The position numbers and the translations under genes were made by a program. Source: Photobacterium sp. DA100 (GTDB lineage: Bacteria; Pseudomonadota; Gammaproteobacteria; Enterobacterales; Vibrionaceae). From it: a DNA stretch of 64,000 nucleotides. The notes under the pieces were generated by a model. The model was not told the DNA's origin, made no database searches, and saw only the letters and a list, made by a program, of their open reading frames with translations. The stretch is from assembly GCF_029223585.1 (NCBI RefSeq), contig NZ_CP119423.1, forward strand, positions 3,286,001-3,350,000, read 5' to 3'. Positions 55,825-64,000 of the stretch are shown one piece after another; position 1 is the stretch's first letter; each line of letters opens with the position of its first letter.

Positions 55825-57558
55825 ATGCAGCTGTTAATCAATCACTTAGGCTATGAGCAATTTGGCCATAAGCAAGCAGTCGTCCAAGCGTCCTCGGCCA
55901 TTGACACCCAATATGCCGAGCTACTGTGTGCCAACAGCCACCAGCCAATTATGCAGCTGCCTCTTGTGGCCTGTGGTCCGGTCGATCAATGGCATACAGG
56001 ACTCACCTACACGGTCGACTTTTCCGCACTCAACAAGTGCGGGGACTACCTGATGCGTGTTGGTGAAATCCTGTCGGAGCCATTTGCCATCGCCGAGGGG
56101 CTATTGATGACGCGCACTTTCAGCGATGTCCTGCACTATTTTAAATCCCAGCGCTGCGGCGGTAAGTTTGACCTTGCGGATCAAGCTATACCGCTACTTG
56201 GCACCGATACCCGAGTTGATGTCCGCGGTGGCTGGTACGACGCATCCGGCGACGTCAGCAAATACCTGAGTCACCTTTCTTTCAGCAACTATTTCAATCC
56301 CCAGCAGACTCCGATGGTGGTATGGAATATGCTGACAGCATTCGAAAAGCTGGCCGACGAACAGTCTTTCGCGGCTTTCAGCCGGGTCCGGCTGCTGGAA
56401 GAAGCCCTTCATGGAGCTGACTTCCTGCTGAAAATGCAATCACCGCAGGGCTTCTTCTACACCACCGTGTTCGATAAATGGAGCAAGCAAACCGATCAGC
56501 GTGAGATCTGCAGCTACGCCCATCAGAGTGGCGACAAGTCTGACGATTTCCAAGCGGGCTTCCGTCAGGGCGGGGGCGTAGCTATTGCTGCCTTGGCTGC
56601 GGCTAGCCGGATCTTGCGTAGTTCTTCGGCACAACACATAGGCTACCCGGCAATAAACCGCGATGCCTATCTGAAGGCTGCCGTACAAGGCTACTGGCAC
56701 CTGATCGAGTACAACACCCAATACCTCAATGACGGTACCGAGAATATTATCGATGAATACTGTGCGCTGCTGGCTAGCGTAGAATTATTCCGTGCCATCG
56801 GCGATGAGGACTTCTTAATTCAGGCCCGTCACTGGGCCGACAGGCTGGCCAAGCGGCAATGTAGTGACGAGCAGCAACAACATTTTTGGTCTGCTAACCA
56901 CGATGGCAGCCGGCCTTACTTTCATGCAGCCGAAGCCGGCTTGCCGGTGATCAGCCTGCTCCAGTATCTGGCCATCGAACCCGACTCAGAGCGCCGGCAA
57001 CGACTGGGAAAGGTTATCGCCAATGCCGTCGCGTTCGAACTCAATATTACCCATGGCGTGGCCAACCCGTTTGGCTACCCGCGCCAGTACACCAAACCTC
57101 TTAACGGCCAGAAAGCAGCCACATTTTTCATTCCCCACCAGAACGAAACCGGCTACTGGTGGCAGGGAGAAAATGCCCGTTTGGCCTCGCTTGCCAGTAT
57201 GGCATTCCTTGCCGCGGGCATACCAAGCTGCCAGCCACTGCGCCCCCAGCTCAAAGCCTATGGCCAACGCTTGCTTGATTGGCTGCTGGGACTGAACCCA
57301 TTTGATATCTCGATGCTTGATGGCCACGGCCGCAATAATCCGGACTACCTGCCAGAGCTCGGCTTTTTCAATGCGAGAGGCGGCATCTGCAACGGTATCA
57401 CCTCTGGGGTCGACAACGAGCATGACATTGCCTTTAACCCGGCCCCTTACCATCAGGATATGTTGCAGAACTGGCGCTGGGGGGAGCAATGGATCCCCCA
57501 TGCCGCATGGTATTTATTGGCTGTAACGCTGCAATTCAAGGAGCGACACGATGACTGA
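55825..57558 (+). CDS. GH9 family glycosidase, probable chitin-oligomer beta-glucosaminidase
   Basis: The 577-residue protein has an N-terminal cellulase Ig-like domain (about 1-90) and a GH9 (alpha/alpha)6 barrel. The catalytic-base region is RGGWYDASGDVSKYL with D139 and D143, and the proton-donor Glu lies near the end in RWGEQWIPH. There is no signal peptide, so it acts in the cytoplasm. The vibrio homologue at this operon position is known as an unusual beta-glucosaminidase that releases GlcN, not a cellulase. I chose ATG 55825 after GGAGGG. It overlaps the kinase gene by 8 bases, fitting the GlcN product. Confidence 0.9.
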   Translation: MQLLINHLGYEQFGHKQAVVQASSAIDTQYAELLCANSHQPIMQLPLVACGPVDQWHTGLTYTVDFSALNKCGDYLMRVGEILSEPFAIAEGLLMTRTFSDVLHYFKSQRCGGKFDLADQAIPLLGTDTRVDVRGGWYDASGDVSKYLSHLSFSNYFNPQQTPMVVWNMLTAFEKLADEQSFAAFSRVRLLEEALHGADFLLKMQSPQGFFYTTVFDKWSKQTDQREICSYAHQSGDKSDDFQAGFRQGGGVAIAALAAASRILRSSSAQHIGYPAINRDAYLKAAVQGYWHLIEYNTQYLNDGTENIIDEYCALLASVELFRAIGDEDFLIQARHWADRLAKRQCSDEQQQHFWSANHDGSRPYFHAAEAGLPVISLLQYLAIEPDSERRQRLGKVIANAVAFELNITHGVANPFGYPRQYTKPLNGQKAATFFIPHQNETGYWWQGENARLASLASMAFLAAGIPSCQPLRPQLKAYGQRLLDWLLGLNPFDISMLDGHGRNNPDYLPELGFFNARGGICNGITSGVDNEHDIAFNPAPYHQDMLQNWRWGEQWIPHAAWYLLAVTLQFKERHDD

Positions 57559-58438
57559 TCCTATTCGCTATTACGTCGGGGTCGACGGGGGCGGCACATC
57601 CTGCCGCGCCCGGATCACCGACCATAACGGGCACTGCCTGGGGGAAGCCAAAACCGGCAGCGCCAATATCTTGCTGGGCGCTGATGTTGCCATGGCATCG
57701 ATCATCGATGCCATTGCGACCGCAGCCGCCGCCGCGGGCCTTACCGAGGACTGCTACCCGGCAATGTCTGTTGGCCTGGCCTTGGCGGGCGCCGAGCAGC
57801 GCTCGGCATGGTATGAGTTTATGGCCCAGCCACACCCGTTTGGGGCTGTCACCCTAAACACCGATGCCTACGGGGCTTGCCTTGGTGCCTGGGGCGGTAA
57901 CGACGGGGCAATTTTGATCGCAGGCACAGGCTCGTGCGGGATCTTGCTCAAAGACACCAAACAGCACGTGGTTGGCGGACGCGAGTTTCCGATCTCCGAT
58001 CAGGGCGGCGGCGCCGTCATGGGGCTTCGCCTTATCCAGCAAACCCTGCTGGCCCATGACGGGATCCGTCCCATGACGGCACTGGCAGAGCATGTGCTTG
58101 ACCACTTCAACCATGATATCGATGCCATCGTCAGCTGGTCTAAAACTGCCCGCCCCTGTGATTACGGCCAATTCTCTCCTGCTATTTTTGCAGAGGCCTA
58201 CCGGGGTGATGCACTGGGGATCGAACTGCTCAACCAGACGGCAGCGGACGTAGAAATGTGGATGAAAGCCCTGATCCATCGCGGGGCCAATCAAATCTGC
58301 CTGATGGGCAGTATTGCCGAGCGGATCAGGCCCTGGCTGATCCCGCCTTTGCAACAGCGCATCACCCCGCCATTGGGTGACGCGATGGATGGTGCGCTGG
58401 CCATGGCCCGCGGTAACCACAACCTATACCCATTGTGA
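57551..58438 (+). CDS. gspK: Glucosamine-specific kinase (BadF/BadG/NAGK type)
   Basis: The 295-residue protein belongs to the ASKHA fold of N-acetylglucosamine-kinase-like enzymes. The phosphate-1 loop is GVDGGGTSCRARI (about 9-21), with IAGTGSCGIL and SDQGGGAVMGLRL as further sugar/ATP blocks. The vibrio homologue at this position phosphorylates glucosamine, forming GlcN-6-P. Its ATG lies inside the end of the GH9 gene (8-base overlap), a coupling that links a GlcN-releasing enzyme to a GlcN kinase. Confidence 0.9.
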   Translation: MTDPIRYYVGVDGGGTSCRARITDHNGHCLGEAKTGSANILLGADVAMASIIDAIATAAAAAGLTEDCYPAMSVGLALAGAEQRSAWYEFMAQPHPFGAVTLNTDAYGACLGAWGGNDGAILIAGTGSCGILLKDTKQHVVGGREFPISDQGGGAVMGLRLIQQTLLAHDGIRPMTALAEHVLDHFNHDIDAIVSWSKTARPCDYGQFSPAIFAEAYRGDALGIELLNQTAADVEMWMKALIHRGANQICLMGSIAERIRPWLIPPLQQRITPPLGDAMDGALAMARGNHNLYPL

Positions 58439-58445
58439 GGTAGCT

Positions 58446-60377
58446 ATGAGCTTTCGTCTCGATTTTGTCGTCATCGACCAGCAGCCGGATCAATCCCGGC
58501 TCGCGCTGACGCTTCACAACTTGTCAGACCGGCCGCTGTGTCTGTGGTCACTGCATTTCACACTGGGGCGTTGGATCAACCATACCAGCTTGACCCATGG
58601 CCAGCTTGAACAGGTAGGAAGCTACTGCACCTTAACCCCTGGCCGTGATGAAGTGCTAAAGCCCAATGACCACTTCTACACCGAGTTCACCATAGGGACC
58701 AAGCCGTTTACGCTACTGGATGATGGAATCATTGACGCTTTCATCTGCAGTGAGGGCCAAACGCCATTAATCACCCCTCAGCCGGTAGAAATCACCGCCT
58801 TTGGCTTGCAGCAGCCGAACCGCAACCGTCACAGTACGCCGCTTGAACCGGCCGCGGCAATCAGTCTCGTCCCTGCACCGCAACAGCTAAAAGCCCTGGT
58901 CGGAAAGTTTACATTCACTCCCCACTCGGCCATCTCACTGGGTACCCCTCTGGCTGAAGGTTGCTGCCGCTGGTTGCAGGCCGAGCTCGAGCGCCAACTT
59001 AACGAGCCGATCGACGTCCAGCCGCAAGGCAATATTCACTACCAATACCGGGGGCAGTTGGCTGAGGGCGCATATCAGCTGCTGGTGGAACAAGATGATA
59101 TCTGGTTGCTGGCCAGCTCTGAAGCCGGCTTCTGTTATGCCACCTCATCCTTGCTGCAGCTGTTTCCCCCGCAACCCAATCACCGGGCAGAAGCGGCCCG
59201 TCGCCTACCCATGGTGGAGATCAGCGATGCACCGCACTTTGGCCACCGCGGCATGATGCTGGACTGTGCCCGCCACTTCCATCCGGTGGCGCGGATCAAG
59301 TTCTTGCTCGACCAGCTGGCACGATACAAGTTCAACGTTTTCCACTGGCACCTCACCGATGACGAAGGCTGGCGCGTAGAGATAGATGCCTACCCGGAAC
59401 TGACTCGCATTGGTGCCTGGCGTGGCCCCAACGAGCCAATCCAACCGCAATTTACCACCATAAGCCACCGCTACGGCGGCTATTACACCAAGCAGGATAT
59501 CCGTGACATCATCGACTATGCCGCGGATCGCGGGATCATGGTGATCCCGGAGATTGATATCCCGGGACATTGTCGTGCGGCAATAAAATCACTACCCGAA
59601 TTACTTGTGGATCCTCAGGACCGCTCTGTTTACCGAAGTATTCAGGGGTACAACGACAACATCTTGTCGCCTGCATTGCAGGGGACTTATACCTTCCTCA
59701 CCAAGGTACTCGATGAAATCTGCGAGCTTTTCCCCGCGCCTTATGTCCATATCGGAGCCGATGAAGTCCCGACAGGAGTTTGGACCGATAGCCCTGCCTG
59801 CCAGGCTTTGATGGACGAACATGGCTACGCCGAACCCATGGAGCTTCAGGGCCACCTCTTGCGCTTTGCCGAGCATCATCTCAACAGCAAAGGCAAGCGC
59901 ATGATGGGCTGGGAAGAAGCGACCCACGGCGACAAGGTCAGCAAGGACACCATTATTTTCTCCTGGTTGAACGAGCAAGCCGGACTCTCCGCAGCCCAAG
60001 CGGGGTATGAAGTTGTGATGCAACCCGGCCAAAGTACTTACCTCGATATGGCCCAAGGCGACTCTGCCGACGAGGCGGGGGTCGACTGGGCAGGCAAGCT
60101 TGTCCTGGAGCAGGTATACCAATACCAGCCCCTTGCCGATTTGCCGACCTCAGATCCCGCCCACCAACGTATCAGAGGCATCCAGTGCGCCCTCTGGTGC
60201 GAGCTGATCAATAGCCAGAGCCGATTCGAGTACATGATCTACCCACGCTTGCTGGCCATCGCCGAGATCGGCTGGACAGCCCCGGAAAAACGCAGCTGGC
60301 CAGATTTCACCGCCCGCCTAGCCGGCCAGTTTGCTTATTTAGACAAAGTAGGCATCAATTACCGTCGCTGCGAGTAA
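58446..60377 (+). CDS. GH20 beta-N-acetylhexosaminidase
   Basis: The 643-residue enzyme removes terminal GlcNAc from chitin oligomers by substrate-assisted catalysis. An N-terminal beta-sandwich (about 1-120), a GH20b domain (about 140-260) and the TIM barrel follow. The catalytic pair D439-E440 lies in HIGADEVPTGVW, and FHWHLTDDEGWRVEID marks the barrel. No signal peptide is present, so it works in the cytoplasm on imported sugars. ATG 58446 follows GTGAGGTAGCT and begins MSFRLDFVVID; the frame is open further upstream without support. It starts 8 bases after the kinase gene. Confidence 0.92.
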   Translation: MSFRLDFVVIDQQPDQSRLALTLHNLSDRPLCLWSLHFTLGRWINHTSLTHGQLEQVGSYCTLTPGRDEVLKPNDHFYTEFTIGTKPFTLLDDGIIDAFICSEGQTPLITPQPVEITAFGLQQPNRNRHSTPLEPAAAISLVPAPQQLKALVGKFTFTPHSAISLGTPLAEGCCRWLQAELERQLNEPIDVQPQGNIHYQYRGQLAEGAYQLLVEQDDIWLLASSEAGFCYATSSLLQLFPPQPNHRAEAARRLPMVEISDAPHFGHRGMMLDCARHFHPVARIKFLLDQLARYKFNVFHWHLTDDEGWRVEIDAYPELTRIGAWRGPNEPIQPQFTTISHRYGGYYTKQDIRDIIDYAADRGIMVIPEIDIPGHCRAAIKSLPELLVDPQDRSVYRSIQGYNDNILSPALQGTYTFLTKVLDEICELFPAPYVHIGADEVPTGVWTDSPACQALMDEHGYAEPMELQGHLLRFAEHHLNSKGKRMMGWEEATHGDKVSKDTIIFSWLNEQAGLSAAQAGYEVVMQPGQSTYLDMAQGDSADEAGVDWAGKLVLEQVYQYQPLADLPTSDPAHQRIRGIQCALWCELINSQSRFEYMIYPRLLAIAEIGWTAPEKRSWPDFTARLAGQFAYLDKVGINYRRCE

Positions 60378-60416
60378 GGCGCAGGACAACGATTACAATA
60401 AAAGGATTGAAACACC

Positions 60417-62822
60417 ATGAAATACGGTTTTTTTGATAACGACAATAGAGAGTATGTGATCACTCGTCCTGACGTCCCCGCGCCTTGGACCAACTACTTG
60501 GGAACAGAAAAATTCTGTACCGTTATCTCGCACAACGCGGGAGGGTACTCTTTCTATAACTCACCAGAGTACAACCGGGTGACCAAATTCCGCCCGAACG
60601 CGACCTTCGACCGCCCTGGCCACTATGTCTACCTGCGCGACGACGAAACAGGCGACTACTGGTCTATTTCATGGCAGCCTGTGGCCAAAAGCCTAGATGA
60701 AGCCAACTACGAAATCCGCCATGGCTTGTCATACTCCAAGTTCAAGTGTGAATACAGTGGTATCACCGCGACCAAAACCCTTTTTGTTCCCAAAGGTGAA
60801 GATGCCGAAGTGTGGGATGTGGTTATCAAAAACACCACCGATAAGCCACGTACCATCAGTGCCTTCTCATTTGTTGAGTTCTCGTTCAGTCATATTCAGT
60901 CTGATAACCAAAACCACCAGATGTCACTGTACTCTGCCGGTACGGAGTACAACGATGGCGTGATCGAATACGATCTCTACTACAACACTAATGACTTTGA
61001 AGGCTTCTACTTCCTGGCCTCAACGTTCTCGCCTGACAGTTACGATGGCCAGCGTGACAGCTTCCTCGGCCTGTACCGTGACGAAGCCAACCCGATTGCC
61101 GTTGAAAAAGGCCAGTGTTCAAACTCAGCCCAGACCTGTTACAACCATTGTGGCTCTCTGCACAAGCAGTTCACCATTCAACCGGGTGAAGAAGTCCGCT
61201 TTGCTTACATCCTCGGTATCGGCAAGGGCAATGGCGAACGCTTGAGGGCCAAATACCAGAACCCTGAGGAAATCGATGCGGCCTTCGCAGGGATCAAAGC
61301 CCACTGGGATGAGCGTTGCGCCAAATTCCAAGTCAAGTCACCCAATGAAGGGCTCGACACCATGATCAATGCCTGGACCCTGTATCAGGCCGAAACCTGT
61401 GTGGTCTGGTCCCGTTTTGCCTCCTTCATCGAAGTCGGCGGACGCACCGGGCTGGGCTATCGCGATACCGCCCAAGATGCCATTTCCGTGCCGCACTCCA
61501 ACGCCACCATGACCCGCAAGCGCCTAGTCGATCTATTGCGCGGCCAGGTTAAAGCTGGCTATGGCCTTCACCTGTTCGATCCCGACTGGTTTGATCCGGA
61601 GAAAGCCGATGTCAAACCCTCCAAGTCGCCAACGGTTGTCCCAACCCCGAGCGACGAAGATAAGATCCACGGTATCGAAGATACCTGCTCGGACGATCAC
61701 CTCTGGCTGATCCCGACTATCTGTAAGTACGTGATGGAAACCGGCGAAGAGCACTTCTTTGATGAAGTGATCACCTATGCCGACGGCGGCGATGCGACCG
61801 TTTACGAGCACATGAAAGCAGCGCTGAACTTCTCTGCTGAATATGTGGGGCAAACGGGGATCTGTAAGGGCTTGCGTGCCGACTGGAATGACTGCTTGAA
61901 CCTTGGCGGGGGCGAGTCAGCCATGGTGTCCTTCCTTCACTTCTGGGCACTACAGGAATTCATCGAACTGGCCAAGTATCTTGGCAATAGCGAGGATGTG
62001 GCCAAATATACAGAAATGGCAGCCAATGTCCGAGAAGCCTGTGAAAAACACCTGTGGGACGAGGAAGGCGGCTGGTATATCCGAGGCCTCACCAAAAACG
62101 GTGACAAGATCGGTACCGCCCAGCAAACAGAGGGGCGCATCCACCTTGAATCCAACACCCTTGCGGTTCTGTCAGGCCTGGCATCCCAAGAGCGCGGCGA
62201 GCAAGCCATGGATGCCGTCGACGAAAACCTATTCTCGGAATACGGCTTGCACCTGAATGCCCCATCGTTTGCCACACCAAATGATGACATCGGCTTTGTT
62301 ACCCGCGTTTACCAGGGAGTAAAAGAGAATGGCGCCATCTTCTCCCACCCCAATCCTTGGGCCTGGGTAGCGGAAGCCAAGCTCGGCCGAGGCGATCAGG
62401 CAATGAAGTTCTACGATGCCCTGAACCCTTACAACCAAAATGACATCATCGAAAAACGCATTGCCGAACCTTATTCGTACGTTCAGTTCATCATGGGACG
62501 CGACCATCAAGACCATGGCCGAGCTAACCACCCATGGCTGACAGGTACCTCTGGCTGGGCCTATTTTGCTGTCACCAACTTCATTTTGGGCGTACAGACT
62601 GGTTTTGCGGGTCTGACGGTAAACCCTTGTATTCCGACCCATTGGCCGGGCTTTGAGGTCACTCGTCAGTGGCGCGGTGCAACATATCAGATAACAGTGG
62701 AAAACCCGAACGGCGTCAGCAAAGGCATTCGTTCAATTAACCTCAATGGCGAATTGATTGAAGGGGCCATTCCGGTGCAGCCAGCTGGCAGCACCAATAC
62801 CGTGACCGTTGTTATGGGCTAA
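60417..62822 (+). CDS. chbP: N,N'-diacetylchitobiose phosphorylase (GH94)
   Basis: ChbP splits diacetylchitobiose with phosphate to GlcNAc-1-P and GlcNAc, saving ATP. The 801 residues equal the length of the characterised vibrio enzyme. The catalytic acid is D492 in GLRADWNDCLNLGGGESA, the same number as the known enzyme of V. proteolyticus, and the phosphate-binding region includes GTSGWAYFAVTNF and the segment HPNPWAWVAEAKLG. Codons suggest good expression. It is followed by a hairpin and the sugar-phosphate mutase gene that would use its GlcNAc-1-P product. Confidence 0.96.
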   Translation: MKYGFFDNDNREYVITRPDVPAPWTNYLGTEKFCTVISHNAGGYSFYNSPEYNRVTKFRPNATFDRPGHYVYLRDDETGDYWSISWQPVAKSLDEANYEIRHGLSYSKFKCEYSGITATKTLFVPKGEDAEVWDVVIKNTTDKPRTISAFSFVEFSFSHIQSDNQNHQMSLYSAGTEYNDGVIEYDLYYNTNDFEGFYFLASTFSPDSYDGQRDSFLGLYRDEANPIAVEKGQCSNSAQTCYNHCGSLHKQFTIQPGEEVRFAYILGIGKGNGERLRAKYQNPEEIDAAFAGIKAHWDERCAKFQVKSPNEGLDTMINAWTLYQAETCVVWSRFASFIEVGGRTGLGYRDTAQDAISVPHSNATMTRKRLVDLLRGQVKAGYGLHLFDPDWFDPEKADVKPSKSPTVVPTPSDEDKIHGIEDTCSDDHLWLIPTICKYVMETGEEHFFDEVITYADGGDATVYEHMKAALNFSAEYVGQTGICKGLRADWNDCLNLGGGESAMVSFLHFWALQEFIELAKYLGNSEDVAKYTEMAANVREACEKHLWDEEGGWYIRGLTKNGDKIGTAQQTEGRIHLESNTLAVLSGLASQERGEQAMDAVDENLFSEYGLHLNAPSFATPNDDIGFVTRVYQGVKENGAIFSHPNPWAWVAEAKLGRGDQAMKFYDALNPYNQNDIIEKRIAEPYSYVQFIMGRDHQDHGRANHPWLTGTSGWAYFAVTNFILGVQTGFAGLTVNPCIPTHWPGFEVTRQWRGATYQITVENPNGVSKGIRSINLNGELIEGAIPVQPAGSTNTVTVVMG

Positions 62823-62830
62823 CACATCTT

Positions 62831-62849
62831 GGGGCGCCAGTTGCGCCCC
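62831..62849 (+). promoter_or_regulatory. Intra-operon hairpin between chbP and the mutase gene
   Basis: GGGGCGC / GCGCCCC with a CAGTT loop, 8 bases after the chbP stop codon and without a T run. Probably affects message stability rather than ending transcription. Confidence 0.55.
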
Positions 62850-62879
62850 GTCTATCTACGAGAGAATAGGAGTTCCACT

Positions 62880-64000
62880 ATGATCCAATTTGGAACCGGA
62901 GGCTGGCGAGCACTTATCGGTGAAGAGTTCACCAAAGACAATGTGCGCTTGGCTGCCCAGGGGTTAGCAAATATCATGATCGCCGAGCAGGTTACTGATA
63001 ACGGGTTTGTTATCGGGTATGACCGCCGTTTTCTGTCAGACAAAGCAGCGGCCTGGTTTGCCGAAGTACTGGCCGCAAACGGGATCAAAGTCAGCTTTAT
63101 CAATAAGTTTGTTCCCACTCCGATTGTTATGTTCCAGGCCAAGGAAACCGGGGCTACATACTCGGCCTGTATCACCGCCTCGCATAACCCTGCCGACTAC
63201 AACGGTATCAAAGTCTTCATCGAAGGGGGCCGAGATGCTGATGAAGTGATTACGGCTAAAATTGAACAGCAGGTCGCGACACTCACAGCCAAAGACGTCA
63301 AGTCAGTCGACTTCGAGCAAGCGCTTGAGGACAAGCTGATTACCTTGATCAACCCGATGAATGACTTTGTCGACTCCATCATTAACTTCATCGATATTGA
63401 AGCGATCAAAAAAGCCAACTTGCGAGTACTGATTGATCCTATGTTCGGGGTCGCCAAAAACGCCCTGCAAACCGTGCTGATCACGGGACGATGTGATGTT
63501 GATGTGATCAACGATGGCCAAAATCCTGCATTTGGCGGCTTGATGCCTTCACCGAGTGCGGCAACACTGTACCGCCTGAAACACCTTGTCGCCCACGAGG
63601 GCTACGACATCGGTATCGGCACCGATGGTGATGCCGATCGTCTCGGGATCATCGATGAGAAAGGCCACTTCATTCACCCCAATGAAGTCTTGATGTTGCT
63701 CTATTACTACCTGCTTGAGTATAAGGGCTGGAAAGGCTCGGTTGTGCGCAATATTGCCACAACGCACCTACTGGATAAAATTGCGGCAGACCATAGCGAA
63801 AAGAGCTTCGAAGTCCCTGTCGGCTTCAAGCACATCAGCTCACAAATGGAGGCCGATGACTCCCTCATTGGTGGTGAAAGCTCGGGCGGCCTGACCATAC
63901 GTGGCCATATCAAAGGTAAAGATGGAGTATTCGCTTCCAGCTTGCTGGTCGAAATGATCAGCGTCACCGGCAAGAAACTGTCGGAAATGCTCGATGAAAT
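62880..64000 (+). CDS. Phosphoglucomutase/phosphomannomutase family protein, probable GlcNAc-1-P mutase (3' end missing)
   Basis: The alpha-D-phosphohexomutase family interconverts sugar 1- and 6-phosphates. The visible 373 residues include the phosphoserine loop ITASHNPADYNG (S101), the Mg2+ loop GTDGDADRLGI, and the sugar-binding GGESSGGLTI. The C-terminal fourth domain, which grips the phosphate, is beyond the window. ATG 62880 follows AGGAG. Placed after chbP, it most likely turns GlcNAc-1-P into GlcNAc-6-P for entry into NagA/NagB metabolism; that substrate is inferred from context. Confidence 0.92.
   Translation, partial: MIQFGTGGWRALIGEEFTKDNVRLAAQGLANIMIAEQVTDNGFVIGYDRRFLSDKAAAWFAEVLAANGIKVSFINKFVPTPIVMFQAKETGATYSACITASHNPADYNGIKVFIEGGRDADEVITAKIEQQVATLTAKDVKSVDFEQALEDKLITLINPMNDFVDSIINFIDIEAIKKANLRVLIDPMFGVAKNALQTVLITGRCDVDVINDGQNPAFGGLMPSPSAATLYRLKHLVAHEGYDIGIGTDGDADRLGIIDEKGHFIHPNEVLMLLYYYLLEYKGWKGSVVRNIATTHLLDKIAADHSEKSFEVPVGFKHISSQMEADDSLIGGESSGGLTIRGHIKGKDGVFASSLLVEMISVTGKKLSEMLDE

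Overview
The window is ordinary chromosome of a gamma-proteobacterium of the family Vibrionaceae, most likely Photobacterium or a close relative. Evidence: a Vibrio-type chitin programme (ChiS plus the chitin-oligosaccharide ABC operon), arcA/arcB flanking a lipoprotein and a GGDEF protein, two neighbouring glutamate synthase operons, and an enterobacterial-style thr operon with its attenuator. I assign the family with confidence, the genus only tentatively. I see no transposase, integrase, prophage, CRISPR array, rRNA or tRNA.

Layout. 1-548: 5' part of nfo (minus). 1095-4354: grcA with a two-site FNR promoter, then two tandem DAACS-family symporters. 4428-9331: thrABC with leader peptide and attenuator (minus). 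9623-13081: a stand-alone aceK, a small exported beta-rich protein, an RraA-fold protein that keeps an aldolase-type metal motif, and a DUF3293-like protein. 13380-20211: arcA (plus), then a minus-strand group reading yhcC, a GGDEF diguanylate cyclase, arcB and a lipoprotein overlapping arcB. 20826-33075: two complete gltBD operons of different lineages. 33181-36395: mtnN, a CbiB-like protein, btuF and a TRIC-family channel behind a perfect CRP site. 36561-45686: a VOC protein, tyrS, a mepM-like peptidase, erpA, clcA, hemL, an overlooked 35-residue Cys-rich membrane peptide, an AI-2E-family exporter and rsmC.

46005-64000 is the chitin section. ChiS is followed by a nine-gene plus-strand run: oligosaccharide-binding protein, two permeases, two ATPases, a GH9 glucosaminidase, glucosamine kinase, a GH20 hexosaminidase, a GH94 diacetylchitobiose phosphorylase, and a sugar-phosphate mutase cut by the window end. 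Together they import chitin oligosaccharides, cleave them by hydrolysis or phosphorolysis, and feed GlcNAc-1-P and GlcN toward amino-sugar metabolism.

The genes are almost all recognisable and conserved. The unusual material is mostly regulatory or at single residues: paired FNR sites at grcA, loss of a redox cysteine in ArcB, a terminator-like leader before the chitin operon, mutually exclusive hairpins before the second gltB, the metal motif in the RraA-like protein, and the short Cys-rich peptide. I did not find a clearly new multi-gene system.
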